DNA from: Halobacteriales archaeon QS_5_70_17
GTDB lineage: Archaea; Halobacteriota; Halobacteria; Halobacteriales; Haloarculaceae
Assembly (NCBI GenBank): GCA_003021975.1
Contig: PXRR01000036.1
Location: forward strand, 1 to 33,057
DNA: 33,057 nt
Direction of reading: 5' to 3'
Below, in pieces: positions 24,264 through 32,038 of the stretch (positions within the stretch are counted from its first letter, which is position 1; every line of letters starts with the position of its first letter). Below the pieces are notes generated by a model. That model had not been told where the DNA came from. It ran no database searches and saw nothing but the letters and a program-made list of their open reading frames with translations. Made by a program: the position numbers and the translations under genes.

Positions 24264-24689
24264 CAGAACGTCCGGCAGTGGCTCCGGAAGGCCTCCTCCG
24301 CGCTGTCCTCGGATACGTCGCGGTCCGCGGCGAACGACGCGAGCTTCTCGCTGTGGGTCTCCGTGATCCACCGCGATCGGGTGCTGTCGACCATTGCTGT
24401 GAGCCGGGCGCCGGTCGAACGCTCCCGACCGGGCTCCCCGTGGCGGGGTATCGACTGCCACCCCGATGCAAACGTATGACAGTTGATATGCGGCGGCCGA
24501 GAGAAAGCCGGTGAAACGATCGAAACTGTGCGTCCCGGTCCCGACGAACCGTTCTTACTCCCGACTGGTCCGGCGCCGGGACGGCGCTGGAGACGGTCTC
24601 CGGATCGCTCGTCGTCCGGGACTCGGCCGGTCGCCCCCGCGGGTCGGCACCGTCGCAGCGACTTTACCCCCGCCCGACGAGGGTGGGGT
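24264..24689. other. Non-coding or scrambled stretch beyond the DUF4396 remnant
   Basis: No recognised gene. The minus strand has a GC3-rich frame from the ATG at 24392-24394 that reads TETHSEKLASFAADRDVSED and would end near the junction. It may be a fragment of another gene or chance. A TATA-like CTTTAC at 24661-24667 serves the cupin gene. Confidence 0.35.
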
Positions 24690-25004
24690 ATGCTCGACCG
24701 CTACGACTACGAGACGCCCGACGACGGCGAGGTCGCCTCCGGCGAACTCGTCGTGACCGACGACGTGCTCGTCAAGTGTTTCGCGCTCGGCCCCGGCGCG
24801 GAACTCGAAGCCCACGAACACGGGGACGCGACCAACGTCTTCCACGTCCTGGAGGGGACGGTGACGGTCCTCCAGGGCGGCGACGAGGAGCGCGTGACGG
24901 CCCCGGGGGTCGTCCTGCACGAGCGAGGAGTCGCCCACGGCGCGCGCAACGATACCGACGAGGTGGCGGTGCTGACGGCCAGCCTCTGCCCGCTGCCCTC
25001 ATAG
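24690..25004 (+). CDS. Small cupin-domain protein
   Basis: A 104-residue single-domain cupin. The metal-site motifs are visible: LEAHEHGDATNVFHVLEGTV (cupin motif 1, G(X)5HXH-type with following Glu) and PGVVLHERGVAHGARN (cupin motif 2 with His). Single-domain cupins bind a metal and small ligands, or act as isomerases or sensors; the specific role is unknown. The ATG is supported by a TATA-like CTTTAC about 26 bases upstream. The gene converges with the SDR gene, and the two stop codons overlap by six bases. Confidence 0.85.
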   Translation: MLDRYDYETPDDGEVASGELVVTDDVLVKCFALGPGAELEAHEHGDATNVFHVLEGTVTVLQGGDEERVTAPGVVLHERGVAHGARNDTDEVAVLTASLCPLPS

Positions 25005-25820
25005 TCCCAGCGCCCGAGCGACCGACCGCGGTCGGAAGCCGACGGCCTCCGCGAACCGCTCGGAGCGAAGCGAGGTGTCCCGGTGCAGCGACGGGTCCTC
25101 GGGCATCGAAACGCCCCGGACCCGCCGGTGGGGAAGCCCGAGCGCCTTCGCGCCCGTGCGGTGGAACGACCGGACGCTCGTGCGCGGCGTCGGGACGTGG
25201 ACGACCACGCACTGGTCGCCCAGCGCGAGCGCGACGACCGCGTGGGCGGCGTCGGTCACCGCGACGGGGCTCTTGTACATGTCCTCGTAGTACCGGACGG
25301 TCTCGCCGGACAGCAGTCGCTCCCGGGTGCGGGCCAGCCGTGGGTCCAGCGTCCCGCGCGCGAACCCGAACAGGTAGTCCGTCCGGAGGATACAGGCGTC
25401 CGCGAGGTCCGCCGCGCGCTCCTCGAAGGCCCGCAGTCGGTCGCCGTAGCGGGACTTGGGAGTCGACTCGTCGGACTCGACGTACGATCCCCGATCCCCG
25501 TCGAAGACGCCCGCGCTGGAGACGTAGACAAGGCGGACGCCCCGGTCGCGGCAGGCGCCGACGAACCGGTCGACGGCCCGCAGGAACCGCGGTCGCTCGT
25601 GGCCGGTCCGCTCGACGTGGGCGGCGAAGGCGACCGCGTCGACCTCCGAGAGCGGCAACCCGGCGGGGTCGTCCCTAAAGAAGTCGAAGGGGATCGCTGC
25701 CCCCTCGCGGGGGTCGCCGTGGTAGGTGCCCCCCGCCTGCGCCCCGACTTCCCTGAGCGCGTCGACGACCGCGCGCCCGAGAAAGCCGCTGGCGCCGACG
25801 ACGAGGACGCGGGCGGTCAC
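24999..25820 (-). CDS. SDR-type NAD-dependent epimerase/reductase
   Basis: A 273-residue extended SDR (RmlD/NAD-epimerase-like) enzyme. The cofactor loop is VVGASGFLGRAVVDALREVG. The active site has Ser in YVSSAGVFDG and the catalytic YxxxK-like segment, which here reads SRYGDRLRAFEE (Tyr followed by Arg where Lys is usual). The end is helical (RSERFAEAVGFRPRSVARAL). dTDP-sugar reductases are the closest named group, but the sugar substrate is inferred. The start is GTG. It overlaps the upstream moaB stop by four bases (GTGA), so it is likely translated with moaB. Confidence 0.82.
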   Translation of the reverse strand: MTARVLVVGASGFLGRAVVDALREVGAQAGGTYHGDPREGAAIPFDFFRDDPAGLPLSEVDAVAFAAHVERTGHERPRFLRAVDRFVGACRDRGVRLVYVSSAGVFDGDRGSYVESDESTPKSRYGDRLRAFEERAADLADACILRTDYLFGFARGTLDPRLARTRERLLSGETVRYYEDMYKSPVAVTDAAHAVVALALGDQCVVVHVPTPRTSVRSFHRTGAKALGLPHRRVRGVSMPEDPSLHRDTSLRSERFAEAVGFRPRSVARALGL

Positions 25821-26377
25821 CGACGCGCCAGCCCCGCGAGGTGGGAGGCCTCGGGGACGACGATCTCCTCGCTGCCGAGGCGGGCCGCGTTCTCGCTGCC
25901 CGGGAGGCAGAAGACGGGAACGCCGTCCTCGCCCTCGGGGCGCTGGACGATCCCGGCGACAGCGCGCGTGCCGACCACGCGGGTGCCCACCTCCTCCCGG
26001 GAGAGCGTTCGGAACAGTTCGCCGAACCCGGCCAGTTCCTTGTCGAACAGGATCGCCGTCGCCTCGACGGTGACGTCGTCGGGGGTGACGCCGGTGCCGC
26101 CGGTGGTGACGACGACGTCGATCGACTCGTCGGCGACCGCGCTCTCGACGGCCGAGCGGACGTTCTCGAAGTCGTCGTCGACGACCTCGCGGGTCCCGAC
26201 GGTGTGGCCCGCCCCCTCGAAGGCCGACTGGACGGCGTCGCCGGCGGCGTCGTCGGTCAGCGTCCGCGAGGAGGAGACCGTGAACACCGCCGCAGTCACC
26301 CGATCGAGGTCGTGACCGTGGTGGTCGTGGGTGCCCGATTCGCCGTGCTCGTGGCCGTGTCCGTGGCCGTCACTCAT
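25817..26377 (-). CDS. moaB: MoaB/MogA-family molybdopterin protein
   Basis: A 186-residue protein of the MoaB/MogA fold, which adenylylates molybdopterin during molybdenum cofactor synthesis. The first 23 residues are His-rich (GHGHGHEHGESGTHDHHGHD), a probable metal-binding extension. The core follows from about residue 26: TAAVFTVSSSRTLTDDAAGD, then TTGGTGVTPDDVTVEAT (the family signature) and LPGSENAARLGSEE. The start at 26377 is preferred over the long upstream open frame because a TATA-like GATTTATG lies about 27 bases upstream. The promoter region is shared divergently with the MDR gene. Confidence 0.9.
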   Translation of the reverse strand: MSDGHGHGHEHGESGTHDHHGHDLDRVTAAVFTVSSSRTLTDDAAGDAVQSAFEGAGHTVGTREVVDDDFENVRSAVESAVADESIDVVVTTGGTGVTPDDVTVEATAILFDKELAGFGELFRTLSREEVGTRVVGTRAVAGIVQRPEGEDGVPVFCLPGSENAARLGSEEIVVPEASHLAGLARR

Positions 26378-26401
26378 GACCGGCGGTTCGACGCCCCCGG
26401 G

Positions 26402-26436
26402 CATAAATCCCTCCGCGCCTATCGGCAGCGTTTTGC
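26402..26436. promoter_or_regulatory. Divergent promoter region of moaB and the MDR gene
   Basis: The minus strand carries GATTTATG (about 27 bases from the moaB ATG) and the plus strand carries CGTTTTGC (about 28 bases from the MDR ATG). Confidence 0.45.
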
Positions 26437-26459
26437 GCCACGCGGTCCCATCCCGAAGC

Positions 26460-27509
26460 ATGAAAGCTGTTCAGTTCGAGGAGCACGGTGAGCGGGACGT
26501 CCTCGAGTACGCGGAGTTCGAAGATCCCTCCCCGGACGACGACGAGGTACTGGTCGACGTGAAGGCCGCCGGGCTCAACCACCTCGACGTCTGGACCCGC
26601 CGGGGGCTCCCGGGGGTCGACCTGGAGATGCCCCACGTCCCCGGTAGCGACGCCGCCGGCGTCGTCACCGAGGTCGGCGAGGGCGTCACCCGGTTCGAAC
26701 CGGGCGACCGCGTGGCGGTCATCGCGGGGCGCGCGAGCGAGTTCGACGAGTTCTCCCGCAAAGGCGACCCCACGCTCGCCCAGGACTACCACATCATCGG
26801 CGAGCACGTCCGCGGCGTCCACGCCGAGCAGTTCGCGCTCCCCGAGGAGAACCTCGCGCCGGTCCCCGAGGGCGTCGACTGGGAGGTCGCCGGCTCCGCG
26901 ACACTCGTGTTCGGCACCGCCTGGCGGATGCTGATCGACCGCGCCGACCTCGAGGCCGGCGAGTCGGTACTCGTGCTCGGGGCCTCGGGCGGGGTCGGCC
27001 ACGCGGCGGTCCAGATCGCCGACCACGCCGGCGCCGAGGTGTTCGCGACCGCCTCCACCGACGAGAAACTGGAGTACGCCCGGGAGTGCGGTGCCGACCA
27101 CGCGGTCAACTACGAGGAGGAGTCGTTCGCGGACGCCATCTACGAGGCCACCGACGGCCGCGGCGTCGACGTCGTCGTCGACCACGTCGGTCCGGCGACC
27201 TGGGACGACTCCCTGAAGTCGCTCGTGAAGGGCGGTCGGCTGGTCACCTGCGGTGCGACGACGGGACCGACCGCCGAGACCAACATCAACCGGATCTTCT
27301 GGAACCAACTGGAGATCATCGGCTCGACGATGGCCACGCCCGGCCAGTTCGAGGAGGTGCTCTCGCTGGTCTGGGACGGCACCTTCGAGCCCCGGATCCG
27401 CGCGGTCCTCCCGATGAGCGAGATCCAGCGCGCCCACGGGATGCTCGAGGACCGCGAGGGGTTCGGCAGCGTCGTCGTCGTCCCGGACAGCGAGTACGAC
27501 GGGAGCTGA
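26460..27509 (+). CDS. MDR-family quinone oxidoreductase-like enzyme, no zinc ligands
   Basis: A 349-residue medium-chain dehydrogenase/reductase. The GroES-like N-terminal domain opens MKAVQFEEHGERDVLEYAEF and the Rossmann domain has the cofactor loop VLGASGGVGHAAVQIADHAG. The place of the catalytic Cys of zinc alcohol dehydrogenases is AAGLNHLDVWTRRG (Asn40), and the loop that normally holds four structural-zinc cysteines reads RASEFDEFSRKGDPTLAQDY, with none. Only two cysteines remain, both elsewhere. It is therefore likely a zinc-independent NADPH:quinone/enone reductase. A four-base gap to the next gene suggests an operon. Confidence 0.88.
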   Translation: MKAVQFEEHGERDVLEYAEFEDPSPDDDEVLVDVKAAGLNHLDVWTRRGLPGVDLEMPHVPGSDAAGVVTEVGEGVTRFEPGDRVAVIAGRASEFDEFSRKGDPTLAQDYHIIGEHVRGVHAEQFALPEENLAPVPEGVDWEVAGSATLVFGTAWRMLIDRADLEAGESVLVLGASGGVGHAAVQIADHAGAEVFATASTDEKLEYARECGADHAVNYEEESFADAIYEATDGRGVDVVVDHVGPATWDDSLKSLVKGGRLVTCGATTGPTAETNINRIFWNQLEIIGSTMATPGQFEEVLSLVWDGTFEPRIRAVLPMSEIQRAHGMLEDREGFGSVVVVPDSEYDGS

Positions 27510-27513
27510 GGAC

Positions 27514-27852
27514 GTGACCAACGACGGCGACGGGAGCGGCTACGTCCACGACCCCGATCGGCCCGACGCCGAGGCGGACGACCGCGACCCCCCGACCGAT
27601 CCCCGGACGACCAGGGCGTACGTCGAGGGGGCCTCGTCCGCGGAGTCGTTCGGCCGCCGGGGGTGGGCGCTCGTCGGCGCGCTGTTCGTCGCGTTCGTCC
27701 TCGTCCCCGGGATCATCCTCTATCTCCCCTACGCCGGGGGCGCCATCCGGTCGCTGGGGCTGACCTACCGGGACGCCTACCTCGTGTTGCCGCTCGTCCC
27801 GGCGCTGGTGCTCGCCGCGCTGGCGGTCTGGACCGCCGTCGGGAACCGGTAG
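27514..27852 (+). CDS. Small two-helix membrane protein
   Basis: A 112-residue protein whose first 45 residues are acidic and polar (GDGSGYVHDPDRPDAEADD). Two membrane helices follow (ALVGALFVAFVLVPGIIL and AYLVLPLVPALVLAALAVW). It starts with GTG four bases after the MDR stop codon, so it is probably cotranscribed. The frame ends at TAG 27850-27852. The same frame continues open past the TAG for another 276 bases and ends with a hydrophobic helix, so the stop may be a nonsense mutation or the region beyond may be an independent broken gene. Function is unknown. Confidence 0.6.
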   Translation: MTNDGDGSGYVHDPDRPDAEADDRDPPTDPRTTRAYVEGASSAESFGRRGWALVGALFVAFVLVPGIILYLPYAGGAIRSLGLTYRDAYLVLPLVPALVLAALAVWTAVGNR

Positions 27853-28128
27853 GCCCGTCGGGCCCACCTCCGCGGCGATCGGTACCGCTCTCTCGGCTGG
27901 GAGTACTGCCGGCCTCGCGATTACCACAGCCGCGATATCGACCTCCACCGGGCCTGCCGCCGGCTGATCGATTCCGTCACGACGGGTCGGCCGCTGTCCT
28001 CCGCCGACGGCCCCCGGAGCCGACGACCTGCCGGACTCGGAGGCGACCGACGCTCGGTCGGCGTCTGGGTCCTTACGCCGACGTTCGCGGCGGTCGCGGC
28101 GTACGCGCTCATCGCGCCGATGACCTGA
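27853..28128 (+). pseudogene. Open frame continuing past a TAG, no start codon
   Basis: In the frame of the small membrane protein, codons directly after its TAG read ARRAHLRGDRYRSLGWEYCR and end in WVLTPTFAAVAAYALIAPMT before TGA 28126-28128. Third codon positions are GC-rich, the last 20 residues look like a membrane helix, and there is no ATG or GTG to start it. It could be the second half of an interrupted protein, or a separate gene whose start was lost. No other gene is seen in this 350-base gap. Confidence 0.45.
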
Positions 28129-28206
28129 CCCGCCCTCGGGGGCCTATCACGGCCCCGCGCCTGCAAGCACAACTGGTGGGTCGCTCTCTCCCGCCGTTTC
28201 CGGCGT

Positions 28207-28662
28207 ATGTCCGATCTTCAGACCGAGCGACAGGCGACCCGCGAGGAAGTCGCCGACTACCTCCGCGAGTTCGCCGACCAACTGGACGGCGGCGGGGCGA
28301 CCGACGCGGGGAACCGCAACCGCGACCGAACGGGGACCGAGACCGCGAGCACCGACGCGAGTGCCGGGAACACCCCGACCGGCACAGACGCGCGGTCGGG
28401 GTCCGGGTCCAGGGCGGACGCGGACGCCGAGACGGGCGCTGACGCGACCGGCGACCGGACCCCGACCGCACACCCGGCCGGGAAGGTGACGCTGCTGGTC
28501 GGCAACGACAGCGCGACGATCAACCCTCCACGGGAGGTCACGTTCGGCGTCGAGGTGGGCAGCGACTCCTCGCTGATGTCCGGCGACGCCGAGATCGTCG
28601 AGTTCCGGATGCACTGGGACGCCAACGACGTCCCCCGGGACGACGAACTCCGGATCGAGTAA
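28207..28662 (+). CDS. amphi-Trp domain protein
   Basis: A 151-residue protein. The N-terminus (TREEVADYLREFADQL, a short helix) and the C-terminal beta segment (KVTLLVGNDSATINPPREVT, then VVEF-like strands with FRMHWDAND) match the amphi-Trp domain, a small haloarchaeal family of unknown function named for amphipathic strands with Trp. Residues 30-90 are an acidic Gly/Thr/Asp-rich disordered linker, longer than in most relatives I know, which would explain the length. The promoter is weak. It converges with the TPP-enzyme gene across one base. Confidence 0.85.
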   Translation: MSDLQTERQATREEVADYLREFADQLDGGGATDAGNRNRDRTGTETASTDASAGNTPTGTDARSGSGSRADADAETGADATGDRTPTAHPAGKVTLLVGNDSATINPPREVTFGVEVGSDSSLMSGDAEIVEFRMHWDANDVPRDDELRIE

Positions 28663-28663
28663 C

Positions 28664-30298
28664 CTACCGCACCCCGGGGTCGAGCGGCACCTCGATCAGC
28701 GCGAGGTCGTCGCCCGGGACCACTCGGTCCAGGGCCGCCGCCAGGTCGTCCCACGACTGCGCGCGGTGGCCCTCGATCCCGAAGCTCTCGGCGAACGCCG
28801 GGAAGTCGGGGTTGCCGAGGTGGGTCCCGTAGGCCTCGCCGCCGCTCTCGGTCTGTTGCTCGGAGATGAGCCCGTAGTCGTCGTCGTTAAACAGGAGGAC
28901 GGTGAACGAACAGCCGAGGCGCGCGGCGGTCTCCAGTTCGGAAGCGTTCATCATGAAGCCGCCGTCGCCCGTGGCCGCGACGACGTTCCGGTCGCCGCTC
29001 GGGAATCGCCCCTCGGTGTCCGCTCGGGTGCCGCCGACCGCGAGATCCGCCGCGACCGCGCCGGGGACGGCGATGCCCATGCTCGCCAGCCCGTTGGAGA
29101 TGATGCAGGTGTTCGGCTCGTAGGTCGGGTAGTGGCGCGCAATAGCCATCTTGTGGCTCCCGACGTCGGAGATCAACACGTCCTCGTCGTCCAGCGCCTC
29201 CCGGACCAGCGGGAGCGCCCCCTTGACGGTGAACGGTGCGTCGGCGCGCGGCGAGCGGTTCACCTCCCCGGCCAGCCCCTCCCGGAGGTCGGCGTACCAC
29301 CCCCGGTCGGTCGTCCCCAGCCCGGCCCCGCAGAGCGCCTCCAGCCCGGCGGCGATGTCACAGACCACCTCCACGTCCGGGACGTAGTGCTCGTAGACCT
29401 CCGCCGGTTCGAAGTCGAGGTGGACGATGGTCTTGTCGCCGTCCGGGTTCCAGCTCTCGGGGTCGTGCTCGGCGATGTCGTAGCCGACCGCCAGCACCGT
29501 GTCCGCCCGCTCGATGACGCGGTCGACCTGGTCGGCGCTGCCCGACTCGAGGGTCATCAGCGAGTGATCGTCGGCGTCGGAGACCGCTCCCTTGCCCATG
29601 TAGGTGGCCACCGCCGGCATGTCGGTCTCCTCGACCAGCGACCGGAGCTGGTGGGCCGCTCGCGTCCGAACCGCGCCGTTGCCTGCCAGCACGAGCGGCC
29701 GGTCGGCGGCCGCGAGCACCTCGGTGGCCCGGTCGACGGCCTTCCGGTCGGGGCTGGCCCGGCGGACGGACCGCTCGCGGGGCCGCAGCGGCTCCGCGTC
29801 GGTCTCCTCGGCGGCGACGTCCTCGGGGATCTCGATGTGGGTGGCGCCCGGCTTCTCGTGTTCCGCGAGCTTGAACGCCTTCCGGACCGACTCGTGGACG
29901 ACGCCGGGGTAGTTCGCGCGGGTGTTCCACTTGGTGATCGGCTCGAACATGTCCACGATGTCGAGGTGCTGGTGGCTCTCCTGGTGGAGTCGCTCGCGGC
30001 CCCCCTGGCCGGTGAGCGCGACGACCGGCGACTTGTCGAGGTGGGCGTCGGCGACGCCGGTCAGCAGGTTCGTCGCCCCGGGGCCCAGCGTCGAGAGACA
30101 GACCCCGGCCTCGCCGGTGAGCCGGCCGTGGACGTCGGCCATGAACGCCGCTCCCTGTTCGTGGCGCACGGGGATGACATCGATCGGCGAGTCCCGCAGC
30201 GAGAAGAGGATGTCCTCGAGTTCCTCCCCCGGCACGCCGAAGACGTACTCGACGCCCTCCGCGGCGAGACACTCCGCGAGCAGGTCGGACGCTTTCAT
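28664..30298 (-). CDS. Acetolactate synthase-like TPP enzyme
   Basis: A 544-residue thiamine-diphosphate enzyme. Three domains are visible: the N-terminal PYR domain with the catalytic Glu region (RHEQGAAFMADVHGRLTGEA), a central domain from about residue 190, and the C-terminal PP domain with the TPP/Mg motif GDGGFMMNASELETAARLGC ending in NDDDYGLI. The RHEQGAAFMAD style resembles catabolic AlsS, which makes 2-acetolactate from pyruvate, and no regulatory subunit gene is adjacent. Related TPP decarboxylases remain alternatives. An aldehyde dehydrogenase gene lies upstream on the same strand, 242 bases away, so a joint role in 2-oxoacid or semialdehyde metabolism is possible but unproven. Confidence 0.82.
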   Translation of the reverse strand: MKASDLLAECLAAEGVEYVFGVPGEELEDILFSLRDSPIDVIPVRHEQGAAFMADVHGRLTGEAGVCLSTLGPGATNLLTGVADAHLDKSPVVALTGQGGRERLHQESHQHLDIVDMFEPITKWNTRANYPGVVHESVRKAFKLAEHEKPGATHIEIPEDVAAEETDAEPLRPRERSVRRASPDRKAVDRATEVLAAADRPLVLAGNGAVRTRAAHQLRSLVEETDMPAVATYMGKGAVSDADDHSLMTLESGSADQVDRVIERADTVLAVGYDIAEHDPESWNPDGDKTIVHLDFEPAEVYEHYVPDVEVVCDIAAGLEALCGAGLGTTDRGWYADLREGLAGEVNRSPRADAPFTVKGALPLVREALDDEDVLISDVGSHKMAIARHYPTYEPNTCIISNGLASMGIAVPGAVAADLAVGGTRADTEGRFPSGDRNVVAATGDGGFMMNASELETAARLGCSFTVLLFNDDDYGLISEQQTESGGEAYGTHLGNPDFPAFAESFGIEGHRAQSWDDLAAALDRVVPGDDLALIEVPLDPGVR

Positions 30299-30540
30299 AC
30301 CGGCGCTACGGGCGGCCGCCGCATGAAACCCGAACCTGAAACCGGGCGGTCATCGGCGGGCGAGAGGTGGGCGGCCCCCGCGCCGACGCGTTCATCGCCT
30401 CACAGCGCGTATCTGTACCGCGACCTACTACGAGCGTACCGCCTGCGGGCGCCGCTACCTCGGCGCTCGCGGCGGACGGTGTGCCCGCTGTGGCGGGCGG
30501 CTACAGAACCTCTCGGTGCGCCGAGAGCGAACGGCGCGGT
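30299..30540. other. Intergenic region with zinc-ribbon-like reading frame
   Basis: No start-codon-bearing gene is seen on the plus strand. One frame reads TATYYERTACGRRYLGARGG followed by RCARCGGRL, which has the look of a zinc-ribbon fragment (CxxC with nearby cysteines), without an ATG or GTG in frame. It could be chance or a remnant. A weak TATA-like GTTTCATG is about 26 bases before the TPP-enzyme start on the minus strand. Confidence 0.3.
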
Positions 30541-31923
30541 CTACCGGTTCTGATCCTCGGCCGACTGCACCCACACGGTCTTCTCGTTGACGAACTCCTT
30601 GATGCCGGCCTCGTTCAGTTCGCGGCCGTACCCGGAGTTCTTCACGCCGCCGAACGGCAGGCGCGGGTCGGACTTCGTCAGTTCGTTGACGAAGACACCT
30701 CCCGACTCGATCCGCCGGGCGACCGACTCGCCGCGCTCCAGGTCCTCGGTCCAGACCGACCCGCCGAGACCGTACTTCGAGTCGTTGGCCAGGTCGACCG
30801 CCTCGTCCTCGTCGTCGACGCGGAACACGGCGGCGGCGGGGCCGAACACCTCCTCGCAGCCCATCTCGGCGTCCCGGTGGACGTTAGTGACGACCGTGGG
30901 CGGGTAGAAGAAGCCGTCCCGATCGAGCGGTTCGCCGCCCGTCTCGAGGGTCGCGCCCGCGTCGAGGGTCGCCTGGACCTGCTCGTGGACGTCCTCCATG
31001 AGGTCCTCGCGGGCCTGCGGGCCGACGTCGGTGTCCTCGTCGGTCGGGTCGCCGACCGTCAGCGACTCCATCTCGTCGACGAACGCGTCGAGGAACTCCT
31101 CGTAGACCGCGTCGTGGACGACGAACCGCTTGGCGGCGATACACGACTGCCCGGAGTTGATCGTCCGGGAGTTCGCCCCGACTTCGGCGGCGGTGGCCAC
31201 GTCTGCGTCGTCGAGCACGACGAAGGGATCCGATCCGCCGAGTTCGAGCACCGTCGGTTTCAGCTCCTTGCCCGCGGTCTCGGCGACCGCGCGCCCGGCG
31301 CCCTCGCTGCCGGTGAGCGTCGCGGCGCGCACGCGGTCGTCGGTGACCACGTCGTCGATCTCCCCCGAGCCGACGAGCAGGCTCTGGAAGGCCCCCTCGG
31401 GGAACCCCGCCTCCAGGAACACCTCCTCGATGGCCTTCGCGGTCCCGGGCACGTTCGAGGCGTGCTTGAGCAGGCCCGTGTTGCCGGCCGCGAGGTTGGG
31501 CGCCGCGAACCGGAACACCTGCCAGAACGGGAAGTTCCAGGGCATCACCGCCAGCACCGGCCCCAGCGGCTCGTAGCTGACGAACGCCTCCGCGTGAGGA
31601 GCCGACTGCAGGCGCTCGTCCTGGAGATAGTGGTCCGCGTACTCCGCGTAGTGCTCGCAGACCCACGCGCACTTCTCGACTTCGCTCTCGGCGCCGGTGA
31701 TGGGCTTGCCCATCTCTCGGGTCATCAGCTCCGCGTACTCCTCCCTGTTCTCCCGGAGCACGTCGGCGGCGCTGCGAATCAGCTTGCGGCGCTCGCGCAG
31801 CGGGCGAGCGCTCCAGGACTCGTAGGTGTCCGCCGACCGCTGGATGGCCTCCTCGACGTCCTCGTCGGTGTCGTCCTCGACGGGTTTGAGGTCCTCGCCC
31901 GTCGCGGGGTCGGTGCGGTCCAT
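30541..31923 (-). CDS. NAD(P)-dependent aldehyde (succinate-semialdehyde type) dehydrogenase
   Basis: A 460-residue aldehyde dehydrogenase-superfamily enzyme. The catalytic Cys is in NSGQSCIAAKRF, the general-base Glu in LELGGSDPFVVLDDAD, and the oxyanion Asn in MPWNFPFWQVFRFAAPN. The C-terminal segments PFGGVKNSGYGREL and VFGPAAAVFRVDDED are also typical. Overall similarity is closest to the succinate-semialdehyde dehydrogenase/GabD group, but the aldehyde is inferred. The ATG at 31923 gives the standard family length. A TATA-like GCATAACC (31949-31957) is about 28 bases upstream. Confidence 0.93.
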   Translation of the reverse strand: MDRTDPATGEDLKPVEDDTDEDVEEAIQRSADTYESWSARPLRERRKLIRSAADVLRENREEYAELMTREMGKPITGAESEVEKCAWVCEHYAEYADHYLQDERLQSAPHAEAFVSYEPLGPVLAVMPWNFPFWQVFRFAAPNLAAGNTGLLKHASNVPGTAKAIEEVFLEAGFPEGAFQSLLVGSGEIDDVVTDDRVRAATLTGSEGAGRAVAETAGKELKPTVLELGGSDPFVVLDDADVATAAEVGANSRTINSGQSCIAAKRFVVHDAVYEEFLDAFVDEMESLTVGDPTDEDTDVGPQAREDLMEDVHEQVQATLDAGATLETGGEPLDRDGFFYPPTVVTNVHRDAEMGCEEVFGPAAAVFRVDDEDEAVDLANDSKYGLGGSVWTEDLERGESVARRIESGGVFVNELTKSDPRLPFGGVKNSGYGRELNEAGIKEFVNEKTVWVQSAEDQNR

Positions 31924-32009
31924 GCACAGAGTGAGTCGCGCCGGCCGGTTATGCGTTGACCCGACGCTCGCGGGGGGAGCCACCCCGGGTCCCGAACGAC
32001 AATTTAATA

Positions 32010-32019
32010 CGATCGACGA
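32010..32019 (+). promoter_or_regulatory. TATA box of the 32039 gene
   Basis: AATTTAATAC is centred about 25 bases before the ATG at 32039, which fits a leaderless transcript. Confidence 0.6.
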
Positions 32020-32038
32020 TAACGTGCCTAGCCGTACC

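Noticed and set aside
28766-30553. A 595-codon plus-strand frame antisense to the TPP enzyme
   Set aside because: It is the complement of a recognised enzyme with intact motifs, and shows no domain of its own.
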